Below are positions 53,168 to 62,899 of a DNA stretch of 64,000 bases, one piece after another (the first letter of the stretch is position 1; each line of letters starts with the position of its first letter). The DNA is from CAZLFQ01 sp964558975. GTDB lineage: Bacteria > Pseudomonadota > Alphaproteobacteria > Rickettsiales > Midichloriaceae. The DNA is taken from assembly GCA_964558975.1 (NCBI GenBank), contig CAZLFQ010000001.1, positions 868,001 to 932,000 of the forward strand, given 5' to 3'. Both the position numbers and the translations under genes were made by a program. The notes below the pieces were generated by a model, which was given only the letters and a program-made list of their open reading frames with translations, was not told where the DNA came from and searched no databases.

Positions 53168-55633
53168 TTACCTTTTGGTACCTTTCGCAGATCCTACAGC
53201 CTTACCTACCGCTGAAGCAGCTCCGCCTGCAACTTTTTTAGCAGCCAGTTTACCTAGGATTCCAGCACCAAATGATATTGGCTTCAATCCTGCGCCAAGA
53301 CCTTTTGAAACATCACCTAAGCCTTGTACACCAACTAGAACAGCCATGAATTCTGTTACAGATCCTAAGAACAAGTAGAATAGGAATGCAAATAATAATA
53401 ACTTCATGACAGGATCTCTAATTTGCCCTGCATACGCAGCATCAACTTTTTTAGCACTACCAAAAGCTGGTATTCTTTCGCTTTCAATCAAATTCGCACC
53501 TAATAATGCAGGTGACGATGTACATGGGTCTACATAACTAATTTTCTCCATATTTTTACAGAATATGGAATTCACATCGGCACAAGCCTCTGAAAGATAC
53601 GTGTTTACGCTATCACCACTATTATTTCGTATCTTCAAGTCTCCGTAGAATACTGAATCAAATGTGGCAAACATTATCGCTACAAAGGCAAATAGTAATG
53701 CTGGATATATCATATAACCAAGAAGCATTTGCATCCATTTTTGGAACATACCTTTAGTCGGTTCGAACAATGCAAAGCACAGGAATATTGGAGATAAGAA
53801 AACTAATATGCTAATTGTAAAGATCGATAAAATAAATATGTGAGCAAATCTAAACACGGTGATCATAACCATTATGCTATAAATCATACAACATATCGCT
53901 AAAGAAAAATCGACTCTCAATAACCCAGCAAACAACCATGATGACATCATTCCTGATGTCGTATAGTTACATGATCCGAATGAAAGATAATTTACCACTT
54001 TACAGTCGACTAAATCCCAGACCGTAGTCTTTACTATTCCATTATACCCTTCAGTAGCAGCTCCGCCTAGTGCAGGAATATCTCTATTACCCAAGATATT
54101 TGAACCATTGAAATTAAAAAAACATGCACTTATAGGATCGTTCACATTTTGGGCTTCGAGGAATATACTGGATAGCTGCTCCGACACATTAAGCATTGAT
54201 GGGAATAAGTTATAACTTGGGTTATACCACGCATCACCAACTGCAAACCAGAACACCAAAGCAAATTTTAGCACGTACATAACTGCTTCGGCTCTACTTG
54301 GAGGCTGGCCAGCAGTCATAATTTTTATTCCTAGGAGTGAAACATATAGTGTTAGCGCTCCAATCACCATTATTCTCATTCTCTCCTGCACCACTTGGAA
54401 AAATGGATCTGGTCCACTAGGGTTCGCAGCTGAAGTTACAAAAATTTGAAGTAACATATCTTTAACACAGCCAACAACAGTACTTGTCAGATGAAGATCA
54501 CTGCGTAGGAATTTGTTAACTGAACTATTTTCCCCGCCTAAGTTCCTATTACCCAACCCAACCAAGTCATCTCTCGCTTTGAGCAAGTAAGCGCAACGAG
54601 TACCTCTGACATATGTTTGTATAAATTCGTCTGTGTTGAGAATATCTACAGGTGGGGCAACTGTCCCGCAACCTGCAAGCACTGGGAACATTGTGTACGG
54701 CGCAACAGCACATAGTCTTATTTTTCCTGTTCTAGGCTGCTGCCAGTAGAATGCATAAAAATGAATTGTTCCAATATATTCTTCTTGCCCAGCTTCCAGC
54801 ATATCAAAGCTATGTTTAGCAGGCCTACAAACTGCATCTCCACCCCAAGCACTGTACCATCCACGGGAAATTTTTGGCCAATAACCAACAACAATTTTAC
54901 CCATACTGTCCCTAATTTGAGTCAATTGTGCAGCATTTAAGCCCAGATTACATGAAGGTGAAGTGCCACCTGCATATCCGTACGTTCTACCTATTTTTAA
55001 TGGGTCATTCGTTTGCCCACCCCCATTCCCTTCAGTTGGATCCCAACGTGGATCACAGTGGAACAAATATGGGATTTCATTGCTAGAATATGCTTTTCTA
55101 TTATTACCGCCAAGTTTTGTAGGATCAATGACTCCCGGCTTATCTGAGTAGCAAATATTTGCATCAGGCACATCAGGCTCTGGAAAAGCTTGTAATGTAA
55201 CCTGTTCTGCCGCAGTTAGAACGTAAGCATTTGAGCAAACATCAACCATTATTGAATAATCAATTGCTGCAATTATCAACCCTATGCCAAACGAAGCTAT
55301 ACCAACCAAGCTATAGCCCACAGCTCTACTCACATTCAATGCAGTCTGGGTATTGCCTGTACTATTGGCATCTGTATCAGCAATGCCTCTGCCAATGTTT
55401 TTAGGTATTTGAGTATTCTGTAATGCAGAATTATCAGAGAAAACTTTACCTGAACTAAAGCAATCGCTGTATCCACTACCTGTACTTTGAAACTCTTCAT
55501 ACTCTTGAAATGAATTGCCTTGGTAACCTTCATCAGGATTATATTTTGTTACATCTGCTAAAGCTTCAGATGATATAAACACTATCAGTAGTGCTATTAA
55601 CCATATAAAATTTTTGTTAAGAACGTTTGCCAT
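53168..55633 (-). CDS. virB6: VirB6-family T4SS protein (821 residues), next to virB4
   Basis: The protein starts with a signal-like helix (IWLIALLIVFISSEALA), followed by an extracytoplasmic Cys-containing region to about residue 400. The VirB6 core (about residues 410-760) includes LYVSLLGIKIMTAGQPPSRAE and several long hydrophobic helices. It ends with a Gly/Ala/Lys-rich tail. Its position directly after virB4 (1 bp overlap) corresponds to the first VirB6 copy in other Rickettsiales. Its N-terminal domain is not obviously related to those of the 49851 and 58437 paralogs. Confidence 0.87.
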   Translation of the reverse strand: MANVLNKNFIWLIALLIVFISSEALADVTKYNPDEGYQGNSFQEYEEFQSTGSGYSDCFSSGKVFSDNSALQNTQIPKNIGRGIADTDANSTGNTQTALNVSRAVGYSLVGIASFGIGLIIAAIDYSIMVDVCSNAYVLTAAEQVTLQAFPEPDVPDANICYSDKPGVIDPTKLGGNNRKAYSSNEIPYLFHCDPRWDPTEGNGGGQTNDPLKIGRTYGYAGGTSPSCNLGLNAAQLTQIRDSMGKIVVGYWPKISRGWYSAWGGDAVCRPAKHSFDMLEAGQEEYIGTIHFYAFYWQQPRTGKIRLCAVAPYTMFPVLAGCGTVAPPVDILNTDEFIQTYVRGTRCAYLLKARDDLVGLGNRNLGGENSSVNKFLRSDLHLTSTVVGCVKDMLLQIFVTSAANPSGPDPFFQVVQERMRIMVIGALTLYVSLLGIKIMTAGQPPSRAEAVMYVLKFALVFWFAVGDAWYNPSYNLFPSMLNVSEQLSSIFLEAQNVNDPISACFFNFNGSNILGNRDIPALGGAATEGYNGIVKTTVWDLVDCKVVNYLSFGSCNYTTSGMMSSWLFAGLLRVDFSLAICCMIYSIMVMITVFRFAHIFILSIFTISILVFLSPIFLCFALFEPTKGMFQKWMQMLLGYMIYPALLFAFVAIMFATFDSVFYGDLKIRNNSGDSVNTYLSEACADVNSIFCKNMEKISYVDPCTSSPALLGANLIESERIPAFGSAKKVDAAYAGQIRDPVMKLLLFAFLFYLFLGSVTEFMAVLVGVQGLGDVSKGLGAGLKPISFGAGILGKLAAKKVAGGAASAVGKAVGSAKGTKR

Positions 55634-58035
55634 TATTCTTTCAACTCTTTAAGTTTTTGGTTAAATACTGGAATCCAAATATTTGGATCTTCTCCGTGCT
55701 GCTTTCTTACTTCATCTAGTATTAATACTGTATCAGCTCTTCCAGAAAGAACATTGATTAAATCACCCATACCAGACAAATCAACACGCGCGATCACAGA
55801 GTCATTACCTTGCTTAACCAAAAAGAACCTACTACCTGGGTCTGTTGTCCTAATAAGATTGTGTTCCCGCTCGCTCAGCATAAAGGTTGTTCTGTAAACA
55901 TCAGTTGCTTTCAAATTAGGCAAGAATATCTGAGTTGCCGTCTGCTGGATTAGCGTATCGCTAATTGAGCTTTTACTCGCATCTTCCACACTCTGTGTCG
56001 CAAATATCACAAACGTGTTAAGCTTCCTTAAGACTTTCAGCCAATCTTTAATTTTGGGTGCAAAAATTGGGTTATCAATCAAAGCCCATGCTTCATCCAG
56101 TACTATCATTGTTGGAGTGCCGTCTAAAGCTAAGTTTATACGATGGAAAATATACGATAAACAAGGCCCTAAGCTTGCACTATCTTTAAGCAACTCAGCC
56201 ATTTCAAAGCCGAACACATTGGCTTTGCCGAAATCTATTGTGTCAATCTCATTATCGAAGATTTTTGCGTGCGAACCTTTCCCAGCCCACATACCAATTC
56301 TTCCAGCCAATGTACCTGGCCCTGCCATCCCCATAAATGGCACTATATTACTCAATCTCCTATCTTTAGGATCAAGCTTAAAATTACCGTTGATTGCATT
56401 AGTTAAAAGATGGATATCTTCTGATGAAACCACTTCCCCATTAGTTGAAACCAACTGCTTCATCCAATCCAATAAGAATGTTCTATTCTCACCAGTATCT
56501 TCTAAAAGCAGTGGATTAAACCCACAAGGCTCACCTGGATCAATTATTGTATACTGCCCACCAAGTGCACGTAAGAATATTTCTGCACCTCGATCTTTAT
56601 CAAAAAAGAATAATCTACATTTAAACTTTTGTGACTGAGCACAAAGGAAGTTCATCAATACTGTTTTACCTGCACCAGTAGGACCGATAATTGTTGTGTG
56701 ACCTACATCTCTAACATGGAAATTAAAATAAAATGGAGTTCCTGAGGTTGTATCCAAAACTGTTACTGCGTCACCCCAGTGATTATTTTTTGCTTTTCCA
56801 ACTGGGTAATTATGGAATGTTACATAAGACGAAAGGTTTAGGGTATTTATTGTAGATTTTCTTAAAACATAACCAAAGTTACCAGGCATCTGCCCCCAAA
56901 AACTAGGTTCTAAATTTGTTGTTTCTCTAACCCCAACACCACCAGTATTCGTTATTTCTATAGCAAGAGTAGAAATTACGTCTTCGAGTTCTTTCGCATT
57001 TTTTGATAAACACATTGCGGACATGTGGTGCGTACCAAAACCAATCTCGCCACTCATCGCCATATCAAGAGCGATATTAATTTCTTCAATCTGCGATACA
57101 GCTTTATCTCCAGCTTGAGTCATCTGCCTTTGCTGCAATTGCATTGCTGATAGCGCTTTTTGTTTGTTAGCAAACTGGAATGACTGCGTTAAAATAAACT
57201 CATGTGGCAACTGTAAGAAAGTATCCATCATGCTTACCCAAGTCTTAGGGCCGTACTCCCTAATACTGACCATGCCAGCATATCTTGACTTACCATCAGG
57301 AGATTTTATCTCAATAGTTTTATTACCAAAATAAAGTCGGTTAGTATTAAGCTGTGTGGCCATCTCATTGGCAGCAAGTGGGATTTTTGAAGATTCGCCC
57401 GCATTAACTAAGGTACTTAAAAACTCTGCAACTTCTGAATAAACAACGCTTCCAACTTGCTCCACAGCTAAAACTTCAGGCGTATAGTTTTTTAACGATG
57501 TGACAACTCTTGATGTAGCTTCATCTATTGCTTCACACGCTTCTCTCATTTTTGCATTAAATGCTTCACTATCAGCAGCACGAAGAATTTTACCAATGAA
57601 CCCTTTACTACTACTCGCCCCTATTGGTCTAACAATGCTGATATAAATTTCGTTAACATATGCGTCTTGGTCTCTGTGTTTATCAACCCATTTCTGATCA
57701 AGGTATAATGCAAATCCATCTGGCATATCAACACTTGCATAGTCATCTGGATACACCTGTTTTCTAAGCCTAACTAAGTGGAAATAAAAACTGAATTCAC
57801 CGCCGCCTAAGCTTTTGAACAACTGGTTTCTTAAAAACTTTCTGTTATCTAAATCTTCATCATCTGCAGTCTCAAACGAAAAACCATTTATTTTTATTAC
57901 TTGCAGCAGTGAATCATCTTTCAACAACACTGTTCGTTCATTAACATGCATTTTATACGGCATAAAATTGCTAGCAGGAAACTCATTCTTTGCTATGAAT
58001 TCTTTGGGTGCTTTTGTCCTGAACAACTTTACCAT
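55633..58035 (-). CDS. virB4: Type IV secretion ATPase VirB4
   Basis: This 800-residue protein has an N-terminal CagE/TrbE/VirB domain and a C-terminal RecA-like ATPase: Walker A IIGPTGAGKTVLMNFL near residue 455, Walker B TMIVLDEAWALIDN near residue 645, and a FATQSVEDASKS motif. VirB4 energises substrate transport and pilus or channel assembly at the inner membrane. It is 11 bp after virB3 and overlaps the next virB6 by 1 bp. Length is normal for full-length VirB4. Confidence 0.97.
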   Translation of the reverse strand: MVKLFRTKAPKEFIAKNEFPASNFMPYKMHVNERTVLLKDDSLLQVIKINGFSFETADDEDLDNRKFLRNQLFKSLGGGEFSFYFHLVRLRKQVYPDDYASVDMPDGFALYLDQKWVDKHRDQDAYVNEIYISIVRPIGASSSKGFIGKILRAADSEAFNAKMREACEAIDEATSRVVTSLKNYTPEVLAVEQVGSVVYSEVAEFLSTLVNAGESSKIPLAANEMATQLNTNRLYFGNKTIEIKSPDGKSRYAGMVSIREYGPKTWVSMMDTFLQLPHEFILTQSFQFANKQKALSAMQLQQRQMTQAGDKAVSQIEEINIALDMAMSGEIGFGTHHMSAMCLSKNAKELEDVISTLAIEITNTGGVGVRETTNLEPSFWGQMPGNFGYVLRKSTINTLNLSSYVTFHNYPVGKAKNNHWGDAVTVLDTTSGTPFYFNFHVRDVGHTTIIGPTGAGKTVLMNFLCAQSQKFKCRLFFFDKDRGAEIFLRALGGQYTIIDPGEPCGFNPLLLEDTGENRTFLLDWMKQLVSTNGEVVSSEDIHLLTNAINGNFKLDPKDRRLSNIVPFMGMAGPGTLAGRIGMWAGKGSHAKIFDNEIDTIDFGKANVFGFEMAELLKDSASLGPCLSYIFHRINLALDGTPTMIVLDEAWALIDNPIFAPKIKDWLKVLRKLNTFVIFATQSVEDASKSSISDTLIQQTATQIFLPNLKATDVYRTTFMLSEREHNLIRTTDPGSRFFLVKQGNDSVIARVDLSGMGDLINVLSGRADTVLILDEVRKQHGEDPNIWIPVFNQKLKELKE

Positions 58036-58046
58036 TTTTAAATTAC

Positions 58047-58349
58047 CTAAAATGGATCATATGAGTTTTTTCCATGGCAGAGTGTTGTATTGGTTCTAGG
58101 CCCACACTTACTATACTTAGTATTAAAAAGCTCAAGAAACAGTGGCTCTTTTGAATACAAATACCATCCCAACAAGTGCATCCCACCTCCAATAAGTAAA
58201 TACTTTAAACTTGGGTCCATAATCAAACCAATCATATTACCAGCTCCATTCAACGCTAGCCACATTGTACTTACTCCAAATGGAAGTGATGGCCTAGTTA
58301 GACCTATAAAAAGTGGATCTGATTGGACTATGCCTGAGCCTTGCGCCAT
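58047..58349 (-). CDS. virB3: Type IV secretion protein VirB3
   Basis: This 100-residue membrane protein has the VirB3 pattern: DPLFIGLTRPSLPFGV at the N-terminus, then two close membrane helices (about residues 25-65) and the short KEPLFLELF segment. It assembles with VirB4 and VirB6 in the inner membrane complex. GGGAGG lies a few bases before the ATG. The upstream 87 bp separate it from another virB6-like gene on the same strand. Confidence 0.92.
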   Translation of the reverse strand: MAQGSGIVQSDPLFIGLTRPSLPFGVSTMWLALNGAGNMIGLIMDPSLKYLLIGGGMHLLGWYLYSKEPLFLELFNTKYSKCGPRTNTTLCHGKNSYDPF

Positions 58350-58436
58350 TTAAGCCTCCCATTACAGTTTAAATCAAGAGTACTCCTTGAACTACGCAAA
58401 AACAACCCGAAAATTTTATATACTACAATCACCTAT

Positions 58437-61412
58437 CTACCTTTTTTGATTTTGAGATTCGCCCATACCCTTCTGGAACTTTTCATTCATCCAAGCAGCT
58501 CCTTGTCTGGCATGTTGAACTGCCATTGGAGCTCTTATAACTTTATCTGCGCCACTTGCCATCATTGCACCTGCCTGTCCTGAGAATTGAGAGGCATCAC
58601 TACTACGTGAAGTTAACTCACCACTTACTATATTTCCAACAAGCTTAGTAACAAAGTCACAGTACTTAAGCATACCGTGGCCGAGTATCAACAGTATTAT
58701 CGAGCCTTGCAATAAACCTATTGGTGTGCTGAATCCCGTAGTTTCATAGTCATCTGGTGTGAATGAATCTTGCAGTGGTTGATACCATCTGAGCAGACAT
58801 ATTACGTCTATACCAGGAATCTCTACTGCAACTGCACAATATTGGCATATCGTATATGAAAGTGTGGCATATATTGTAGCAGCAAATAAGGTATTAAATA
58901 TTGCAATACCTGCAAACAACCCAACTGGCTGCAGGGTAAATGAAACTATCATTTTCCACCAGTTATCAAACAAGCTTTTAGTTGTTTGGAATAACATCAT
59001 TGGCATAAACAGAGGTGTAGTAAATAAAAGTATCGATACAATTATTAGCGACATCATATACGTAAGCGCTGCTTTTAAAACAGCAAGAGCATAAAAACCA
59101 ATCGCTACCATGATTATAAGCATTAGCGCAAAACCTATAAATCCTAAAAATAGGAGCGTGAATATTTTCCACCAAACTTTGCTACTCCCTAGCTGGGATA
59201 TTAACCCATCAAAAATTGAGAACAGAGCATTTGGGTCATTTTCTACTTCTCTCAGGATATCTGGCCCTACATTTGTTGGGAATCTATCAAGGCTTCCCGT
59301 GACAACTGTCGCTATTAGTTGTATTCCTCCTTCAATAGCACCTGCAAAGAAATTAGAATAGAAAAATCCCCAACTTCTAGGATCTATGACTGCAAGAACA
59401 AAGGCAATCTTAATAACTTTAACTATCAAATCCTTCTGCTTCATCTCAACAGTACCTATAACGAAGCCAAGTCCAACAAAGGCTAGATACAACGTTAAAA
59501 AGGCTTGTATACTTCTAATTACTGAATTGTCACTAATTACATTATTATAAAGTCTTTCAACTACACCACCTGACCTTACTCCCGTTCTGGTGTCAAGCTG
59601 CCCATAAAGTGTATCATGCACCGTCTCTACAACACTTCTGATTGGCCCATTTGGTTTATAATAACCCGTACCAGTATCGGCACTAGGTATTTTGACAATA
59701 ATTTTATAATCTCCGAAATAGTTAAACGGCAGATAGCTGTCATCATGGAATGCCGTGCCATTATTACGAATAGGCGCTATTCTAAAAGCTAACTCTCCAT
59801 CAAACGGCATTCTTAGCGTGTCTGTACCGTCAAGAACAGTCTGTGGTACATCTCTCCAAGTTGATTGAGTTTGATTCGACAAAAGATATACACAATATTG
59901 CAAGCCTACCCCATCTTCAGCAGGACATCCACCCCAATCAACTGTTGCAGAAACACCGCCTAAATGAAACTCATAAAGCGCAGCATCTGACAACCCTGAA
60001 CTTGCAACAAGTTGCTCAAATAAATTTGGATGCTTCAAACCAAATGGCGTTTTACTTGATGAAAAACCAGATAGTTTGCCAGAATAATTATAAGTTGAGA
60101 GCCCTGGATCAGTAGTTTCATGACAATCGTTATAGTTGTCTTTTGTAATATTTTCTTTTTCACATCCACTTATGCCCAGCTTATTAACAATAACATTTGT
60201 GTCTTGCACAGAACCAAACAAACCCTCCCATAAATCTGGCACTGGCAAGTTTTGGTCATCTGGATCTTTAAGTTTCCCAATCATCCTAATTGAAGCTTCA
60301 TAGTCAGGATAAGACTGAATCCTTGATCTTTCAGCTTGTATCACTTCCACACCTGTGTTGTTTGGAACAATTGTTTGAGCATTAGGTGCAGCAGGATGGA
60401 TTCTCAGCCTTCCCATAGTTTCAAAAAATTGAATATACATTGGCTTAAGTGCTGGACTAGTTGGGTTCATAAGTTCAAGAAAAATATCTTTTCTCGTCAA
60501 ATTAATTGCTACAGTAAACCAACCAAAGCTCAGATTTTTTGCGCTTAAATCACTATCCCAAATTAGGGATAAATCATCTCCATCTTGAACATATATACCC
60601 GTATCAACGTAATTTGGATTTCTTGCATGCCACGAACAAATATCAGACCCCATCTTTGTTGACCAAAGAGTAAAATTATTTGCCGCCGCCCATTGAGCAT
60701 CGGTAAAATTAATGAAACATTCATGCTGTGTCTTATCTGACCAAACCTTAGGGTTTGCAGGATTAGTCCATATATCGGTATCTAGAGCGCGCATTACTGG
60801 GACTAGCCTTACATTTTTCTTACCACAGCGATGCACTTTCTGCAGCCCCTCTGCAAGAGATACTGTTACTCTATCCCCAGCCCTTACTTTGTATTTAGTA
60901 TTAAATGCTCCTGATTCTTTTATATTGGGAAAGTAAGCATTGATGCTCATTGGATCTCTTGCCAAGTCGACTACTGCTCTTGAGCAAACCGTATTAACTT
61001 GCGCCTTAATGTGCTTTATTTGTGGCTGGTATGTTGCTAACTGTGTTGTAGAAGTAAAATTGCCAAAATCCTGACGAATTATATATTGCCTTGTTTCTGA
61101 AATGCCTTGAGGAGTATTCTTCCCCCCACTTCTGCAATCTTTGTTACATTCATATATAGCACCTAAATTTAGCTCAGCCCCTGAATCAGTTGGAGGAGAT
61201 TTTCGAGAAACCGATTTTTTACAAGACTCCTCGCATCTCTCATAACATTCTTTGTTCATAGGGGTAACACGGATTACATCGTTGTCTTGCTTATCTCCAA
61301 AGTCAAAACCTTTGATACAATGATCCAAAAGACCTGCGCATGAAATATCTGGCTTTGCCAGAATAAAAAACAAGCTAAAAAAAGCTAGGATCAGACTACG
61401 CTTTATTGTCAT
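58437..61412 (-). CDS. virB6: VirB6-family T4SS protein (991 residues) placed upstream of virB3
   Basis: A signal peptide (LILAFFSLFFILAKPDISCAG) leads into a Cys-rich opening (FGDKQDNDVIRVTPMNKECYE..., CEESC) paralogous to the 49851 gene. A large extracytoplasmic part of about 600 residues follows. Then comes the VirB6 core at about residues 640-930 (FVIGTVEMKQKDLIVKVIKI, VIDPRSWGFFYSNFF) and a short soluble C-terminus. Other Rickettsiales have all virB6 copies after virB4; here one comes before virB3. It is divergent from bamB across 148 bp that contain two inverted repeats. Confidence 0.87.
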   Translation of the reverse strand: MTIKRSLILAFFSLFFILAKPDISCAGLLDHCIKGFDFGDKQDNDVIRVTPMNKECYERCEESCKKSVSRKSPPTDSGAELNLGAIYECNKDCRSGGKNTPQGISETRQYIIRQDFGNFTSTTQLATYQPQIKHIKAQVNTVCSRAVVDLARDPMSINAYFPNIKESGAFNTKYKVRAGDRVTVSLAEGLQKVHRCGKKNVRLVPVMRALDTDIWTNPANPKVWSDKTQHECFINFTDAQWAAANNFTLWSTKMGSDICSWHARNPNYVDTGIYVQDGDDLSLIWDSDLSAKNLSFGWFTVAINLTRKDIFLELMNPTSPALKPMYIQFFETMGRLRIHPAAPNAQTIVPNNTGVEVIQAERSRIQSYPDYEASIRMIGKLKDPDDQNLPVPDLWEGLFGSVQDTNVIVNKLGISGCEKENITKDNYNDCHETTDPGLSTYNYSGKLSGFSSSKTPFGLKHPNLFEQLVASSGLSDAALYEFHLGGVSATVDWGGCPAEDGVGLQYCVYLLSNQTQSTWRDVPQTVLDGTDTLRMPFDGELAFRIAPIRNNGTAFHDDSYLPFNYFGDYKIIVKIPSADTGTGYYKPNGPIRSVVETVHDTLYGQLDTRTGVRSGGVVERLYNNVISDNSVIRSIQAFLTLYLAFVGLGFVIGTVEMKQKDLIVKVIKIAFVLAVIDPRSWGFFYSNFFAGAIEGGIQLIATVVTGSLDRFPTNVGPDILREVENDPNALFSIFDGLISQLGSSKVWWKIFTLLFLGFIGFALMLIIMVAIGFYALAVLKAALTYMMSLIIVSILLFTTPLFMPMMLFQTTKSLFDNWWKMIVSFTLQPVGLFAGIAIFNTLFAATIYATLSYTICQYCAVAVEIPGIDVICLLRWYQPLQDSFTPDDYETTGFSTPIGLLQGSIILLILGHGMLKYCDFVTKLVGNIVSGELTSRSSDASQFSGQAGAMMASGADKVIRAPMAVQHARQGAAWMNEKFQKGMGESQNQKR

Positions 61413-61458
61413 GCCAATTCAACCACTTACCTTCATTGGTAATAGATGTTTACATTCC

Positions 61459-61471
61459 GAGCTTAAAGCTC
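61459..61471. promoter_or_regulatory. Perfect palindrome GAGCTTAAAGCTC between virB6-like gene and bamB
   Basis: Two 6 bp arms surround a single base. It lies 47 bp upstream of the virB6-like ATG, downstream of the likely T4SS -10 box, so it would be in the 5' leader. It may be a regulator binding site; a true RNA hairpin would need to open some pairs for its loop. Confidence 0.35.
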
Positions 61472-61485
61472 TGTAGTACAAAAGA

Positions 61486-61508
61486 CAACTTAAATTATAC
61501 CTAAGTTG
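61486..61508 (-). promoter_or_regulatory. Inverted repeat around a TATAAT box, probable T4SS operon promoter/operator
   Basis: CAACTTA and TAAGTTG form perfect 7 bp arms with a 9-base spacer. On the minus strand the region contains a consensus TATAAT at 61499-61494, about 82 bp upstream of the virB6-like start. No good -35 is present, as expected for an activator-dependent or tightly regulated promoter. The same bases read TTAA-N7-CTAA, one mismatch from a CtrA full site. Confidence 0.42.
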
Positions 61509-61560
61509 CTTCTTATACTGCTTCATGATATTTTCACTTAACATTAGATATGGTGGAGAT

Positions 61561-62895
61561 ATGAAGAATAAGTTTTTTGTTAGTTTGTTTGCAACATTAC
61601 TTCTCACAGGATGCTCTGATGGCACTTGGTGGGGTAGTACAAAAAAAATCGACGTTAAAGGTGAGCGAATCAAGGTTCTTCAAACCAGCTCTGATCTAAC
61701 CGTCGACCAAGGGTTGAGCAGCAAGTCATATTTAATTCCACAACAGATCACTAATTCTGGTTGGTATAAAAGCAGCGGAATTACATCATCAATGGTTAAG
61801 AATTTGTACTTAAAAGAACCCCTGAGCAAAACTACACTTTTTAGTGTTAGTGGTGGCGGTGATTTTCTGATTGGTGGAACACCAATAGTTGCAGAAAATA
61901 ATATTTATGCTTTGGGTAGTGATGGCATTATTACAGCTTACAATATACAAAATAAATCTACAGTTTGGCAAAATGACTTTTTTCCAAATGCTACAAAAAA
62001 AGGGTTCTTCACATCTTTTAGTGGAAAATTCTTAAGCGGAGGTCTTTCATACTCTGAAGGGGTAATTTATGCAACTGCAGGACTCGCTGAAATAATTGCG
62101 GTGAATGCAGCAGATGGCTCAACAATTTGGACAACAAAACTTTCTAGTCCATCTCGTGCAACGCCTCTAAAAACTGAAAGCAACTTACTTATTGTCCAAA
62201 CAGCAGATAATAAGACCTTTGCTCTTGATTCTAAATCTGGCAACATAGTATGGAATCACATTGGAATCGGCGAAGAGATCAGTTCATTAAGAACTTCTGC
62301 ACCTATAGCTAATAATGAAGTTGTGATTGTTCAATATACATCTGGCGAATTATATGCATTATCACTTAAATCTGGGGAAGAGTTGTGGACAGAGAACTTA
62401 GCTTCTCCTATCGATGTAGTGGTTACAGATAGCCATCTACATACCGTAATTACATCACCAACACTTGATGGCAACACCGTAATGGCATATGGGCATGATG
62501 GAGTTATTGGTACCTTTGATCTTAAAACTGGAAAACCTAATTGGAAAAAACAGCTAGGAATAGATAAGCAATTTTGGATTGCTGGCGATTTAGTCTTCGC
62601 AATTACTATTGATAAAAATCTGGTAGCAGTTGATAAAAACGAGGGCAAAGTTAAATGGCTCGTTGATCTCAATGAGCTAGAAACTACTGTTGGTATAATT
62701 GATTGGACTTCACCAATTGTAGCAGGTTCAAAAGTAATAGTAGCGAATTCTGTAGGCAGTATGTACCTTTTTGATATGAATTCAGGCGAGAAGATTGATC
62801 AAATAGCTGTAGATAAAGATGTTTATTTACAACCTATTGTCGCTAATGGAAATCTGTTTACTTTGGCTAACAACGGCTCAATTAGTATGTATTAA
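61561..62895 (+). CDS. bamB: Outer membrane assembly lipoprotein BamB
   Basis: This protein of about 444 residues has a lipoprotein signal (FFVSLFATLLLTGC) and a PQQ-like beta-propeller with repeated AVNAADGSTIWT, ALDSKSGNIVWNH, ALSLKSGEELWTENL and TFDLKTGKPNWKKQL blades. BamB helps the BAM complex insert outer-membrane proteins. I chose ATG 61561, which follows GGTGGAGAT, over an in-frame start at 61525. The gene after it starts 4 bp past the stop. Confidence 0.92.
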   Translation: MKNKFFVSLFATLLLTGCSDGTWWGSTKKIDVKGERIKVLQTSSDLTVDQGLSSKSYLIPQQITNSGWYKSSGITSSMVKNLYLKEPLSKTTLFSVSGGGDFLIGGTPIVAENNIYALGSDGIITAYNIQNKSTVWQNDFFPNATKKGFFTSFSGKFLSGGLSYSEGVIYATAGLAEIIAVNAADGSTIWTTKLSSPSRATPLKTESNLLIVQTADNKTFALDSKSGNIVWNHIGIGEEISSLRTSAPIANNEVVIVQYTSGELYALSLKSGEELWTENLASPIDVVVTDSHLHTVITSPTLDGNTVMAYGHDGVIGTFDLKTGKPNWKKQLGIDKQFWIAGDLVFAITIDKNLVAVDKNEGKVKWLVDLNELETTVGIIDWTSPIVAGSKVIVANSVGSMYLFDMNSGEKIDQIAVDKDVYLQPIVANGNLFTLANNGSISMY

Positions 62896-62899
62896 AAAA

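Noticed and set aside
61419..61673. 84-residue minus-strand open frame between the virB6-like gene and bamB
   Set aside because: It overlaps the bamB signal sequence and the probable promoter region, has no ribosome binding site and no protein-like features.
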